A stretch of DNA of 64,000 bases from an uncultured Bacteroidota bacterium (GCA_903877645.1 CAIRES010000068.1:1-64000); one strand, 5' to 3'. Positions 44,200 through 52,546 are shown, numbered from the stretch's first letter. Numbers and translations are program-made. Notes: generated by a model from the letters alone, not told the origin.

Positions 44200-45471
44200 A
44201 TGAACGAAGCCCTCTTTCAATTCATCTGGCAATACAACTTGTACAATCCCCTCGGCCTGCACACAGCTGATGGCGAGGCTGTGACCATAATGCACAGTGG
44301 CAAGCTGAACAGAGATTCGGGCCCGGACTTTACGGATGGCCGGATAAAGATCGGCACCACTACTCTGGCCGGAAACATTGAGCTGCACATCAAAAGCAGC
44401 GACTGGCTGAAGCATGGCCATCAGCATGATGCGGCTTATAAGAACCTGATACTGCATGTGGTCTATGAAAATGACGTAGCCGATGCAGCAGGCAACATAC
44501 CTGTGCTCGTACTGAAAGACCATATACCGCTGCATGTCATAGCAAAATATAAAGACCTGATGAGCACCCCTCAAAAGCTGCCTTGCGCGGGCCAACATGA
44601 GGCCGTACGCAGCATCACTAAAGAGGGTTGGCTGAGCAGGCTGCTGGCCGAGCGCTGGGAGCAAAAGCTGGGCGACTGGAATGTACTGCTCGAAAACTCA
44701 GCTGAGGACTGGCGCAACCTGCTGTACTGGCGCATGGCCGCCAACTTCGGTTTTAAGACCAATGCCGTGCCTTTCCTCATGCTGGCACAATCGCTGCCGC
44801 TGAATATCCCTACCAAGCATAAGGAGAACCTGATGCAGGTGGAGGCGCTGTTCTTCGGGCAGGCAGGTATGCTGGAAGATGATTTCAGGGATGACTACCC
44901 GCGGGAGCTACAACGCGAGTACGACTACCTGCGGAAGAAATACAAGCTGAAGCCGATACAAAACCATCTCTGGAAATTCCTGCGGATGCGGCCTGCCAAC
45001 TTCCCCACTATACGCATAGCCCAGTTTGCCGCATTAGTGCATAAGTCTATCCACATGTTCTCACAGATCATAGAGATGCATTCTGTGAAGGAGATAGAAC
45101 CGTTGCTGGAAGTAACTGCCAGCAGCTACTGGGATAATCATTACCAGTTTGATGCCGAGGTGCAGGAAAAGGCTATTCCCAAATCGCTCGGAGCCACATC
45201 AGTGCTCAATATCGTCATTAACACCATAGCGCCCATACAGTTCCTGTATGCCTCACGGCAGGATACGAATACTTTACAGGAGCAGGCCTTGCAGCTACTG
45301 GAGGCTGTGCCGGCCGAGAAGAACAACATCACCCGCATATGGGAAGAAAATGGCTGGCAGGCCACTACCGCTGCGCAATCGCAGGCGCTTCTTCAACTGT
45401 ACAACAACTACTGCAGCGCACGGCGCTGCCTGGAGTGTACAGTGGGGCTCAACGTTATAAAGGCCAATTGA
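44200..45471 (+). CDS. DUF2851 family protein
   Basis: A 423-residue cytoplasmic protein of a Bacteroidota-centred family of unknown function. The N-terminus matches the family: LFQFIWQYNLYN, then HSGKLNRDSGPDFTDGRI, GNIELHIKSSDWLKHGH and NLILHVVYEND, a beta-sandwich of restriction-nuclease-like look (an E-x-H-x-K and a D). The rest is helical. The last 17 bases overlap the convergent OsmC gene. Confidence 0.88.
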   Translation: MNEALFQFIWQYNLYNPLGLHTADGEAVTIMHSGKLNRDSGPDFTDGRIKIGTTTLAGNIELHIKSSDWLKHGHQHDAAYKNLILHVVYENDVADAAGNIPVLVLKDHIPLHVIAKYKDLMSTPQKLPCAGQHEAVRSITKEGWLSRLLAERWEQKLGDWNVLLENSAEDWRNLLYWRMAANFGFKTNAVPFLMLAQSLPLNIPTKHKENLMQVEALFFGQAGMLEDDFRDDYPRELQREYDYLRKKYKLKPIQNHLWKFLRMRPANFPTIRIAQFAALVHKSIHMFSQIIEMHSVKEIEPLLEVTASSYWDNHYQFDAEVQEKAIPKSLGATSVLNIVINTIAPIQFLYASRQDTNTLQEQALQLLEAVPAEKNNITRIWEENGWQATTAAQSQALLQLYNNYCSARRCLECTVGLNVIKAN

Positions 45472-45865
45472 ACCTGATGGTGCGTACGCAATCTGCTGCA
45501 AGGCTGCGATGAACAGGGCAGGTAATGGCTATGTGCTCTATTTTGGCCTTCTCTTTATCTGTAAATGGCCTGCTTTGGGGGAAACTGATGGTCACTACGA
45601 TCTCACCTATTCGGCGAGGGTCTGATACCATTATCTTTTGCACTTCGGCAGTTGCGCCATCTATGTTGATGTCGTGCGTGCTTTCTGCAATGCCCAGTGT
45701 GGTGAGGATGCAGGAGGCCAAGGCTACGGCCACGAGATCGGTAGGGGAGAAGCGCTCGCCCTTGCCCTTGTTGTCGGTAGGGGCATCTGTTTCTATCACC
45801 GAGCCGGAGCGTAGATGGGTGGCTGTGGTGCGTAACTGTCCGTTGTAGATCACTTCTGCTGTCAT
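45455..45865 (-). CDS. OsmC/Ohr family peroxide-reducing protein
   Basis: A 136-residue protein with the two reactive cysteines of the OsmC family: C52 in ALASCILT and C116 in ITCPVHRS. Such proteins reduce organic hydroperoxides. The central SPTDLVAVALASC and PFTDKEKAKIEH stretches are typical. It is convergent with DUF2851 and overlaps its end by 17 bases. No promoter match was found upstream. Confidence 0.92.
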   Translation of the reverse strand: MTAEVIYNGQLRTTATHLRSGSVIETDAPTDNKGKGERFSPTDLVAVALASCILTTLGIAESTHDINIDGATAEVQKIMVSDPRRIGEIVVTISFPQSRPFTDKEKAKIEHIAITCPVHRSLAADCVRTIRFNWPL

Positions 45866-45964
45866 GGCAATATTTTTGTTAAAATTACGGAGTATAATGA
45901 TGTCACTGCAAATAGTAATTATCTATATCGATATTTTTTGTAACTTACATTCTCTTATTTGAAT

Positions 45965-46774
45965 ATGACAAACACATGGAGAACGGCCTTATTGCTTATC
46001 GCACTCTGCGGTATCTCCCGCCATGTGGTTGCCCAAACAGTTTCCAGGTCTACAGATACTGTGAAGAAAGCTACTCCTTATGCTATGGTGAAGCCTAAAG
46101 GCCCAAAACCGATAAAGCACGAGGTGAGCGTGGGATTCCGGCTCAATACCAATGGCTGGAGTATATATAGCGACATAGGAAAAGCCAAGACCAAGGATAT
46201 GAAGCACATAGACATGTTTCATAGTGTGCGCATCTATCAAATTGAATTCGGGGAGAAAAAAGACCCCAAAGAATACAAGAGCACAGCTGATAATGGCAGT
46301 GGCACCAATACCTACATATACGGCAAGGTGAATAACTTTTATGTACTGAAGCTGGGCTATGGCTACCGCAAATTGCTGGTCGGCAAGCCTGACCCCGGTA
46401 CAGTGTCCATTCACTGGGTGAATGCAGGTGGTTTTGCGCTGGGCCTGCTGAAGCCTTACTACCTCAATGTATACAGCGACCCCACAGCCATCAAGTACAC
46501 AGATAACACCAAAGTAGACTTCCTGAACCAGGGTGTGATAGAGGGCAGTGCGGGTTTCAGCAAGGGGCTGAGCGAACTGAAGTTTGTGCCCGGCTTTCAT
46601 TTCAAATCGGCGCTGCATTTTGATTTCTCTGCCAACCGGAAGAACGTGATAGGCGTAGAGACCGGTGTGAACCTGGAATACTACACTACGCCGATACAGA
46701 TCATGGCCAATGAATCTGCTACGCCTTATTTTGCCGAACTCTTCATAGGGGTGCAGGTAGGGAAGAGGTGGTAA
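45965..46774 (+). CDS. Predicted outer-membrane beta-barrel protein
   Basis: A 269-residue exported protein with a signal peptide (MTNTWRTALLLIALCGISRHVVAQ). Alternating strands follow (VSVGFRLNTNGWSIYSDIG, FYVLKLGYGYRKLL, IGVETGVNLEYYT) and the last strand ends in aromatic-basic FIGVQVGKRW, as expected for a barrel. I recognise no named family. The start is ATG at 45965; a TTG two codons earlier is less likely. Confidence 0.78.
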   Translation: MTNTWRTALLLIALCGISRHVVAQTVSRSTDTVKKATPYAMVKPKGPKPIKHEVSVGFRLNTNGWSIYSDIGKAKTKDMKHIDMFHSVRIYQIEFGEKKDPKEYKSTADNGSGTNTYIYGKVNNFYVLKLGYGYRKLLVGKPDPGTVSIHWVNAGGFALGLLKPYYLNVYSDPTAIKYTDNTKVDFLNQGVIEGSAGFSKGLSELKFVPGFHFKSALHFDFSANRKNVIGVETGVNLEYYTTPIQIMANESATPYFAELFIGVQVGKRW

Positions 46775-46804
46775 CGTCATACATATTTTATTGATCTTCT
46801 TCTT

Positions 46805-47264
46805 ATGAAAAATAGCTGTGCCCTATTGTTTGTGTTGATGTTGTTTATTGCTGCCTGCAAAAAAAGCGGCACCGCTGCTCAGGCAGTCACTGTTTCTCCG
46901 AAAACCTATACCGCTAAAATGGGTGGGATGCGCCATTGGAAGGGCACTTACGCCAGGCGTGATATTGCCTTGCCACCCCCCCACTGCCGTCACTGATTCG
47001 TTTCAACTTATCGTCATCAACGATTCTACTATCTCTGTTGGGTACTCGCCTTACATATATGTGAACAAGTACCTGATCCTGCATTATACTGCTGCTAACG
47101 ATACTGAGCATACGATCAGCTTTCTTCAGCGTTTTAATAGTTATGGCACTACTTATGACAGTGTGGCGATCAGTTATTTCTATCTAAGAGACAGCATTGT
47201 TTATACCGAACTGCTTACAGACACTACCACAACATTAATTACCTCCAATCTTTCCACACTATAA
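46805..47264 (+). pseudogene. Lipoprotein gene split by a C7 tract frameshift
   Basis: The ATG frame encodes a lipoprotein signal (MKNSCALLFVLMLFIAAC, Cys18) and KMGGMRHWKGTY, then ends at a TGA (46994-46996). A C7 run at 46976-46982 precedes the stop. With one C fewer the frame continues as PPPTAVTDSFQLIVINDSTISVGYSPYI to a stop at 47264. The repaired product is 152 residues, the same length as the neighbour at 47273-47731, and both share the K-M-(G/A)-G...W-x-GT core. It is either a sequencing error, a decayed copy, or a phase-variable gene switched by the tract. Confidence 0.75.
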
Positions 47265-47272
47265 CCTGCGAT

Positions 47273-47731
47273 ATGAAGAATATACGTATAACCCTTTTAT
47301 TGGCCGTCATCGCAATCTTTACAGCTATAGGCTGTACTCATAAGGCAGCGGATATGCCTACGCCTGTTGTACCGCCTGTAGTGACCCATGTGTATCCGAA
47401 CGTCAAAATGGCCGGGATATTTAACTGGCATGGTACGCAGAATAACCAATGTTTTTTATGTACTCCGCAAAGGGACACTACTTACAATATCACAGACACT
47501 TTCGGGTGGGTGATCTTAGATAGTTTTACGATCATCAAGCAGAGCAAACTCTATTATGGAAATGATACGCTGAAACTGAGTGCGGTGACGGACTCTGTTC
47601 TCACGTTCAACTATAATATGATGTATGGTTTTGAGAAGGTTGAGTTCAATTTGCACAATAATAGTATGACCTATACTTATTGGTGGTATGATTCGGGGGA
47701 GAACGGGACGACCAGTTTGGTGACACCGTGA
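47273..47731 (+). CDS. Lipoprotein, intact paralog of the preceding gene
   Basis: A 152-residue lipoprotein (MKNIRITLLLAVIAIFTAIGC, Cys21) of unknown function. After a proline-rich linker comes VKMAGIFNWHGTQ, matching KMGGMRHWKGTY of the neighbour, and a beta-rich domain. It begins 8 bases after the neighbour's end, so the two are a tandem duplication. I do not recognise the family. Confidence 0.82.
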   Translation: MKNIRITLLLAVIAIFTAIGCTHKAADMPTPVVPPVVTHVYPNVKMAGIFNWHGTQNNQCFLCTPQRDTTYNITDTFGWVILDSFTIIKQSKLYYGNDTLKLSAVTDSVLTFNYNMMYGFEKVEFNLHNNSMTYTYWWYDSGENGTTSLVTP

Positions 47732-47755
47732 GCCATGCGTTTGTTCATTTTGTGG

Positions 47756-47882
47756 GGTAATGTCCCATGGGTTGCAACTTTTATTTGTGGATAAAACTTA
47801 TTAGGCGTTTTTGCATAATTCAGTATTGATAAGGGTTTTGGGTGTATTTAGTTTTTTGAATGTCCCATTGGATGTCCCATTT
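47756..47882 (+). repeat. 126-bp repeat element, copy A (39-bp motif plus GTCCCAT end)
   Basis: Opens with GGTAATGTCCCATGGGTTG and TGTGGATAA (47786-47794) and closes with GAATGTCCCATTGGATGTCC at 47858-47877. Copy B at 48220-48346 has the same two blocks at the same distance (102 and 103 bases). Confidence 0.75.
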
Positions 47883-47934
47883 CTTGCTGTTGTGACATTT
47901 GGTAATCCTGATATTGCTTTACGCGAGTGTTCAT

Positions 47935-48210
47935 TCGCGAGTGCCCAGCGGGAGCGTTCATTTCTTTTGTTTGGGCAAAAGAAACGAACCAAAGAAAAGC
48001 CCACTTTTTTCTTACGCTCCGCAGAAAAAAGAAGCTGTACGCTGCTACTTAACGCACGATTGGGTTGGGTGGCGCTGGAATTCTGCCTATTGTTGCAGCT
48101 ATCGGGCCTCACCTGTCGTGTGTAGCACTATCTATTTATTCGTCTTTATTGGATCGTTGTACGACAGCCTTAAGGCGCGGTCAAGTTCTCAACTCTATAG
48201 TTCTATTCAA
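47935..48210. repeat. Intergenic repeat-like block between the paired elements
   Basis: Opens with repeated CGCGAGTG, then a TTTCTTTTG-N6-CAAAAGAAA palindrome (47961-47984) inside an A-rich stretch. All frames are open for unusual lengths but none has a convincing start or family. I recall similar spurious translations (FFLRSAEKRSCT) from Bacteroidota annotations, so I treat it as a dispersed repeat, not a gene. Confidence 0.5.
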
Positions 48211-48219
48211 CTTTTTTAA

Positions 48220-48346
48220 GGTAATGTCCCATGGGTTGAAAAGTTTTTATGTGGATAACTATGATTAGGGTTTTTTATGTAAGTGTGTATTGGTAATAGT
48301 TTCATCGATTTGGGCACTTTGTGAATGTCCCATTGAATGTCACATC
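48220..48346 (+). repeat. 126-bp repeat element, copy B
   Basis: GGTAATGTCCCATGGGTTG, then TGTGGATAA at 48250-48258, then GAATGTCCCATTGAATGTCA at 48323-48342. From here to 48610 there is no gene; 48430-48510 holds CCGATCAGGCGGAG and a GAGATCTCACCACACC stretch that looks like further repeat debris. Confidence 0.75.
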
Positions 48347-48610
48347 TTATATTTAGAAATTTGAAATTCAAAGGGGTGCGATAGTTGCCCGACTGATATT
48401 GTACCCAGTAGTGTTGTTGAGATCAGTCCCCCGATCAGGCGGAGTGCAAATGCCGGGGAGATCTCACCACACCGTTCGAGATGACTTAACTATTTAACAG
48501 CACAAAGGTCGTTTACAAAGGAATACGACCCAACACCTTTTATTTATGGGGGCTTTTATAAAATAGATATAGCATAAATTACTAACTTTACTTACCAAAG
48601 CATACCCACC

Positions 48611-49984
48611 ATGAAAAGAATACTGCTGCTTCTTTTGTTGTTGCCGATGTTGGTGGAAGGGCAGATTATTACCACGATTGCAGGAAACGGCAATATAGGG
48701 TACTCGGGTGATGGAAGTGAATGTTCAGCAACAGAAGTTGCTTTTAATCGCCCTTTAAATTTAAAATTTGATCATTACGGCAATTTATACATTGCCGACG
48801 ATAATAACAATGTCATCAGAAAAATTAGCACATCGGGTATTATTACTACGGTTGTTGGTAACGGATATGGGGCTGGCTCATTAATTACAGGTGGGTATGC
48901 GGGAGACGGAGGTCCTGCAACTACAGCAGAGCTTTGGGGACCAACTGATATAGTTTTTGATGCAATGGATAACATGTATATCTCAGACAATTCAAATCAA
49001 GTAATCCGTAAGATAAGCACGTCAGGAATAATAACAACTATTGCTGGCACAGGAGTAGTTGGTTATAATGGAGATAATCAGGCTGCAACAGCTGCGCAAC
49101 TTAACGATCCTTTTGGGTTAGTTTTTGATGGATCTAATAATCTTTATTTTTCAGATGGGGGAAACCGCAGAGTGCGTAAAATAAATACGTCAGGAATAAT
49201 TACTACAGTGGCAGGAAATGGCACACCAGGTATTACTGGAGATGGAGGCCTAGCCACAAATGCACAATTACGTATGCCTTGTTGGTTAGCAATAAGTCCA
49301 TCTGGAGATATTTATATTCCAGATCATATAAGTAATACAGTGAGAAAAATAAATAACATGGGGATAATTACTACTGTGGCAGGAAATGGTGGGCTTGGTG
49401 CATCAGGAGATGGAGGACCTGCTACAGCCGCAAGCATACAAGGTTGTGAAGCTATAGTATTTGATAATTTAGGGAATTATTACATTTCCAGTTATGTAAA
49501 TTGTTCGATCCGTAAAGTAAATGCTGATGGAATTATTAGTACAGTGGTAGGAAATGATACTTGCGGTTATAGTGGCGACAGAGGGCCCGCAACAGCGGCG
49601 CATATTGAAGGCGATGCTGTGTGCTCTGCAGTAGATGCTTATGGGAATTTATATATAGCCGATAGCCGAAATAATAGAATAAGAAGAGTAGTATATGATG
49701 AAGCTGCAGTAAATGAGGTAAATAAAGCAATGAATAATTTACGTATATACCCCAACCCAGCCCAAAACCAAGTAACCATAAAAAGTACTACAGCAATAGA
49801 AGGTGTGGAGGTGGTGAATATGATAGGGCAGGTGGTTACCCCTACCTTCGGCAAGGGCTCAGGGCAGGCTGCATCTTCAAAAGAGGTGCTGCTGGATATA
49901 CGATCACTGCCGGCGGGTGTGTATTTTGTGAAGGTAAATGGTGCCGATGGTTACCGGGATGGTGGGCGGTTTTTGAAGGAGTAG
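48611..49984 (+). CDS. T9SS-exported NHL repeat propeller protein
   Basis: A 457-residue protein: signal peptide (MKRILLLLLLLPMLVEG), then about six NHL units, each opening IITT(I/V)AGNG...GDGGPAT and continuing with a D...GN(L/M)YI(A/S)D...N..IRKI strand pair. The C-terminus is a type A T9SS sorting domain (LRIYPNPAQNQVTIKS...AGVYFVKVNG). NHL propellers bind proteins or polymers, and no active site is seen. TAACTTTA, one base from the -7 consensus, lies at 48583-48590. It is convergent with a paralog 58 bases away. Confidence 0.9.
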   Translation: MKRILLLLLLLPMLVEGQIITTIAGNGNIGYSGDGSECSATEVAFNRPLNLKFDHYGNLYIADDNNNVIRKISTSGIITTVVGNGYGAGSLITGGYAGDGGPATTAELWGPTDIVFDAMDNMYISDNSNQVIRKISTSGIITTIAGTGVVGYNGDNQAATAAQLNDPFGLVFDGSNNLYFSDGGNRRVRKINTSGIITTVAGNGTPGITGDGGLATNAQLRMPCWLAISPSGDIYIPDHISNTVRKINNMGIITTVAGNGGLGASGDGGPATAASIQGCEAIVFDNLGNYYISSYVNCSIRKVNADGIISTVVGNDTCGYSGDRGPATAAHIEGDAVCSAVDAYGNLYIADSRNNRIRRVVYDEAAVNEVNKAMNNLRIYPNPAQNQVTIKSTTAIEGVEVVNMIGQVVTPTFGKGSGQAASSKEVLLDIRSLPAGVYFVKVNGADGYRDGGRFLKE

Positions 49985-50016
49985 GGTGTGCTGCTATTGG
50001 TGTTTGGTAGGAGGGC

Positions 50017-50035
50017 AGGGGCAAGCCCAGCCCCT
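50017..50035. terminator. GC-rich hairpin between convergent NHL genes
   Basis: AGGGGC (50017-50022) pairs with GCCCCT (50030-50035). It is followed by no T-run. The GGGCAGGGGCAAGCCCAGCC stretch resembles an intergenic repeat, so the terminator role is tentative. Confidence 0.45.
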
Positions 50036-50042
50036 ACAGCGA

Positions 50043-51362
50043 TCATTCTTTAATGATCTTCTTTACTTTTTTATTGCCATCTTCATCAATCAGTTCCAGC
50101 AGGTATATGCCGGTGGGCAGGGCGCTTAACGATATACTATTACTGCCTTCTTTTAGTGTGCCTTGCCGGAGCGTTGTGCCTACTATGTTGTATAGCCTGT
50201 AGTTAGTTGGTGTTGTTATGTTGTCTATTTGTAGTTGGTCGTTTGTGGGGTTGGGGTAGATGGTTAATTCACCGGGTACTGATATTTTCCGTGTTTCTAA
50301 ATAATCGCAATAAAAATAGGATGCTTTGCGTATGCGCCTATTTCCATTATCTGAAATGAAAAAATTACCACAGCGATCATTTGCAATACCTTCAGCATCA
50401 TGTATTTCTGCTGATATTGCACTATCTCCATCACCAATAAATCCAGCTATGCCATCACCAACAATCGTATGAATAATTCCATTGGGATCAATCATCCGAA
50501 TTCTTTGACTAAAGTCACAAATCCATAAATTTCCATAAAGGTCAAATGAAAGTGCATATGGTGACATTTGTGCTGAAATTGCAGGTATGCCATCGCCGCT
50601 ATATGTTCCATTTCCATTTCCGGCAAAAGTATTTATTGTACCTGTACTTACGTTTATTTTTCTTATAACATTATGATCTGAAAAGTAAATATTCCCCAAT
50701 TGATCATTACAAATACCATAAGCAAATGCAATTTCTGCGGATGTTGCAGGGCCACCATCTCCAGTGGTACCCGCAATACCATTCCCCGCAATTGTTGTAA
50801 TTATTCCTGCCTGATCAATTTTTCGTATCCTCTGCGTACTATCTTCAAAATACATGTTCCCATAAACATCTATGCCTATACTGCCAACTGGTGTTAACGA
50901 CGCATTGGTAGCCATTCCCCCATCTCCAGAAAAGCCGGGAGTACCATTCCCTGCATAGGTAGTGATAATATTAGAAAGAGAATTAATTTTCCGAATCCTA
51001 TGATTATTCCTATCTCCAATAAATACATTGCCGAAAGAATCAACAGCGATACCAATTGGGTAGTTAAATTGAGCTGATGTAGCTGAGCTACCATCTCCCG
51101 AAAAACCTACAATATTATTTCCTGCAATTGTATGAATAATACCTAAAGTATCAATTTTGCATATAGACGCAGCAATGTAGCCGTTAATAAAATAGAAATT
51201 GTTTTTTTTATCTATACTTGAACCGCTAGCAGATTGTAAACGCGCAGATGTGGCTGGAATAGACTCTGGCGATAATGTACCACCGCCTGCAACTGTTGAA
51301 ATTATTTGTGCATTAACACAAAAAGAAAGGCATACCCCTAAGATGATGAGCGAATATTTCAT
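50043..51362 (-). CDS. T9SS-exported NHL repeat propeller protein, paralog
   Basis: A 439-residue protein with the same build as its convergent neighbour: signal peptide (MKYSLIILGVCLSFCVNAQ), five or six NHL units (ITTIAGNGIAGTTGDGGPATSAEI, then YGNLWICDFSQRIRMID), and a type A sorting tail (LTIYPNPTNDQLQIDN...TGIYLLELIDEDGNKKVKKI). I start at the ATG at 51362; an ATG at 51386 adds only MRYTRYTV before the signal. The arrangement suggests inverted duplication. Confidence 0.9.
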   Translation of the reverse strand: MKYSLIILGVCLSFCVNAQIISTVAGGGTLSPESIPATSARLQSASGSSIDKKNNFYFINGYIAASICKIDTLGIIHTIAGNNIVGFSGDGSSATSAQFNYPIGIAVDSFGNVFIGDRNNHRIRKINSLSNIITTYAGNGTPGFSGDGGMATNASLTPVGSIGIDVYGNMYFEDSTQRIRKIDQAGIITTIAGNGIAGTTGDGGPATSAEIAFAYGICNDQLGNIYFSDHNVIRKINVSTGTINTFAGNGNGTYSGDGIPAISAQMSPYALSFDLYGNLWICDFSQRIRMIDPNGIIHTIVGDGIAGFIGDGDSAISAEIHDAEGIANDRCGNFFISDNGNRRIRKASYFYCDYLETRKISVPGELTIYPNPTNDQLQIDNITTPTNYRLYNIVGTTLRQGTLKEGSNSISLSALPTGIYLLELIDEDGNKKVKKIIKE

Positions 51363-51428
51363 AACTGTGTAGCGGGTATACCGCATACACTAAGTTATGC
51401 AATTATGTGTAAATGCGATAACCAGGGC

Positions 51429-51566
51429 TTAGTACATAATAGCCAATACCGAAAATATACCCGTGACGGTGAGGCCGATGGCGGCGATGATGCCTAAGAC
51501 TATGGCGATCTTAACCAATGGGCTGAAGATAAAGTAGGCGGAGTATTCGATCTTCCTGGCTAGCAT
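51429..51566 (-). CDS. 45-residue membrane peptide
   Basis: A short frame from ATG (51566-51564) to TAA (51431-51429) encodes MLARKIEYSAYFIFSPLVKI and then a membrane helix (IAIVLGIIAAIGLTVTGIFSVLAIMY). The composition (basic N-terminal half, one long hydrophobic helix with Gly and Ala, a stop right after) is that of a real small membrane protein. No family is recognised. It is 66 bases upstream of the NHL gene start on the same strand. Confidence 0.6.
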   Translation of the reverse strand: MLARKIEYSAYFIFSPLVKIAIVLGIIAAIGLTVTGIFSVLAIMY

Positions 51567-51846
51567 AGAGGTATCTTTTTAGGGTGAAGTGCTATTTAAT
51601 TTACGTTAGTTTTTTACTGTCGGATTTTCATTATTCATAATAAAATTGATGCCAATACATTCAATTTTGTTAATGATATGTAAATGTAGTGAAAATGAAT
51701 TGTTAACCAAATACTTGTGGATAACTTCTTAGAGACTTAACAATAGGGGTATATACATACTATATATCTATACGTATGAGAGAAAAATGAAGTTTTTTTA
51801 TGGGGAGTGTTAGGGTGCTATTGGGCGATAGTGGGTTACTCAGCAA

Positions 51847-51874
51847 GTCATGGTTCGGCAAGGCTCACCAAGAC
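51847..51874 (+). repeat. 28-bp dispersed repeat, copy 2
   Basis: GTCATGGTTCGGCAAGGCTC then ACCAAGAC, two differences in the first 20 bases from copy 3. It lies in the 431-base gap 51567-51997, whose other contents are a TGTGGATAA box at 51716-51724 and the twin hairpins at 51926-51970. Confidence 0.7.
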
Positions 51875-51925
51875 ACTGGTTTTTGGCATGTCAAGGTTCG
51901 GAGTGTTAGGTGTATAACGTTTTTC

Positions 51926-51970
51926 GCAAGCGAGACGCTTGCATAAATTGGGACGAAGCGGGACGCTTCG
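51926..51970. repeat. Twin hairpins with AAGCG-RGA-CGCTT cores
   Basis: GCAAGCG-AGA-CGCTTGC (51926-51942) and CGAAGCG-GGA-CGCTTCG (51954-51970). The outer bases differ between the two but remain paired. Confidence 0.65.
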
Positions 51971-51997
51971 ACCAGTAGTTTTGGGCGGCAGGTGTTA

Positions 51998-52204
51998 TCA
52001 ATAACTCTTCTGCCAGCGTTTTAAAACGCGGCGGGCGGGTTTGTTGTAGTGGCTGCCGAGGGGGGTGTGCCAGGGTGCGCTGTGCCCGGCACGGGCAGAC
52101 CTGATGTGGCCGTTTTTGTTATGGAAATAGGTGCGGTCGGAAGAGCAACTGCTAAAAGCAATAAGGGTACAAAGTATGCAGAGTATAAATAGCGGTGTTC
52201 TCAT
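51998..52204 (-). CDS. Small lipoprotein of unknown function
   Basis: A 68-residue protein with a lipoprotein signal (MRTPLFILCILCTLIAFSSC, Cys20) and a short basic tail (SARAGHSAPWHTPLGSHYNK, then RRVLKRWQKSY). No family is recognised. The signal and lipobox are convincing, so I keep it despite its size. Confidence 0.65.
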   Translation of the reverse strand: MRTPLFILCILCTLIAFSSCSSDRTYFHNKNGHIRSARAGHSAPWHTPLGSHYNKPARRVLKRWQKSY

Positions 52205-52274
52205 GGTTGTAAAAATAGCAGATTTTGGTTAAGGAACAAAGTCACCACGCAAATCCGGCACATCGCGAGAGATT

Positions 52275-52546
52275 CCACCACATAGGCACATAGCGCACAT
52301 AGTCTATGTGGTCTGCACCGCGTAATAATGAGCTGTTATCAAAAAAATGCTATTTAGCTTTCTATTCTAATTGTGCTAGTCATGGTTCGACGAGGCTCAC
52401 CAAGACTAAGCATTTTGCTTGTTATCAGTATGACAGCGGTTTATTAAACAGAAAATATAGTCTATGTGTTCTCTGTATTTACTCTTCGAGGAAAACATAG
52501 AAATTTGGTACTCGTTACTATGTGCTCTATGTGCCTATGTGGTGGC
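52275..52546. repeat. CCACCACATAGGCACATAG inverted-repeat element, copy C
   Basis: Left end CCACCACATAGGCACATAG, right end CTATGTGCCTATGTGGTGG, an exact inverted complement. It is longer than copies A and B because unrelated DNA including another repeat (52379-52406) lies inside it. It fills most of the gap 52205-52566, where no gene is seen. Confidence 0.85.
52379..52406 (+). repeat. 28-bp dispersed repeat, copy 3
   Basis: GTCATGGTTCGACGAGGCTC then ACCAAGAC, matching the reverse complement of 4642-4669 in all but one base. Nested within repeat element copy C. Confidence 0.75.

Noticed and set aside
45989-46780. 263-codon - strand frame opposite the beta-barrel gene
   Set aside because: The + strand frame has a signal peptide and barrel-like strands; the antisense one has neither.
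47811-48268. Overlapping ~100-codon frames in the repeat region
   Set aside because: Several frames and both strands are open at once and the products look like translated repeats, not conserved proteins.
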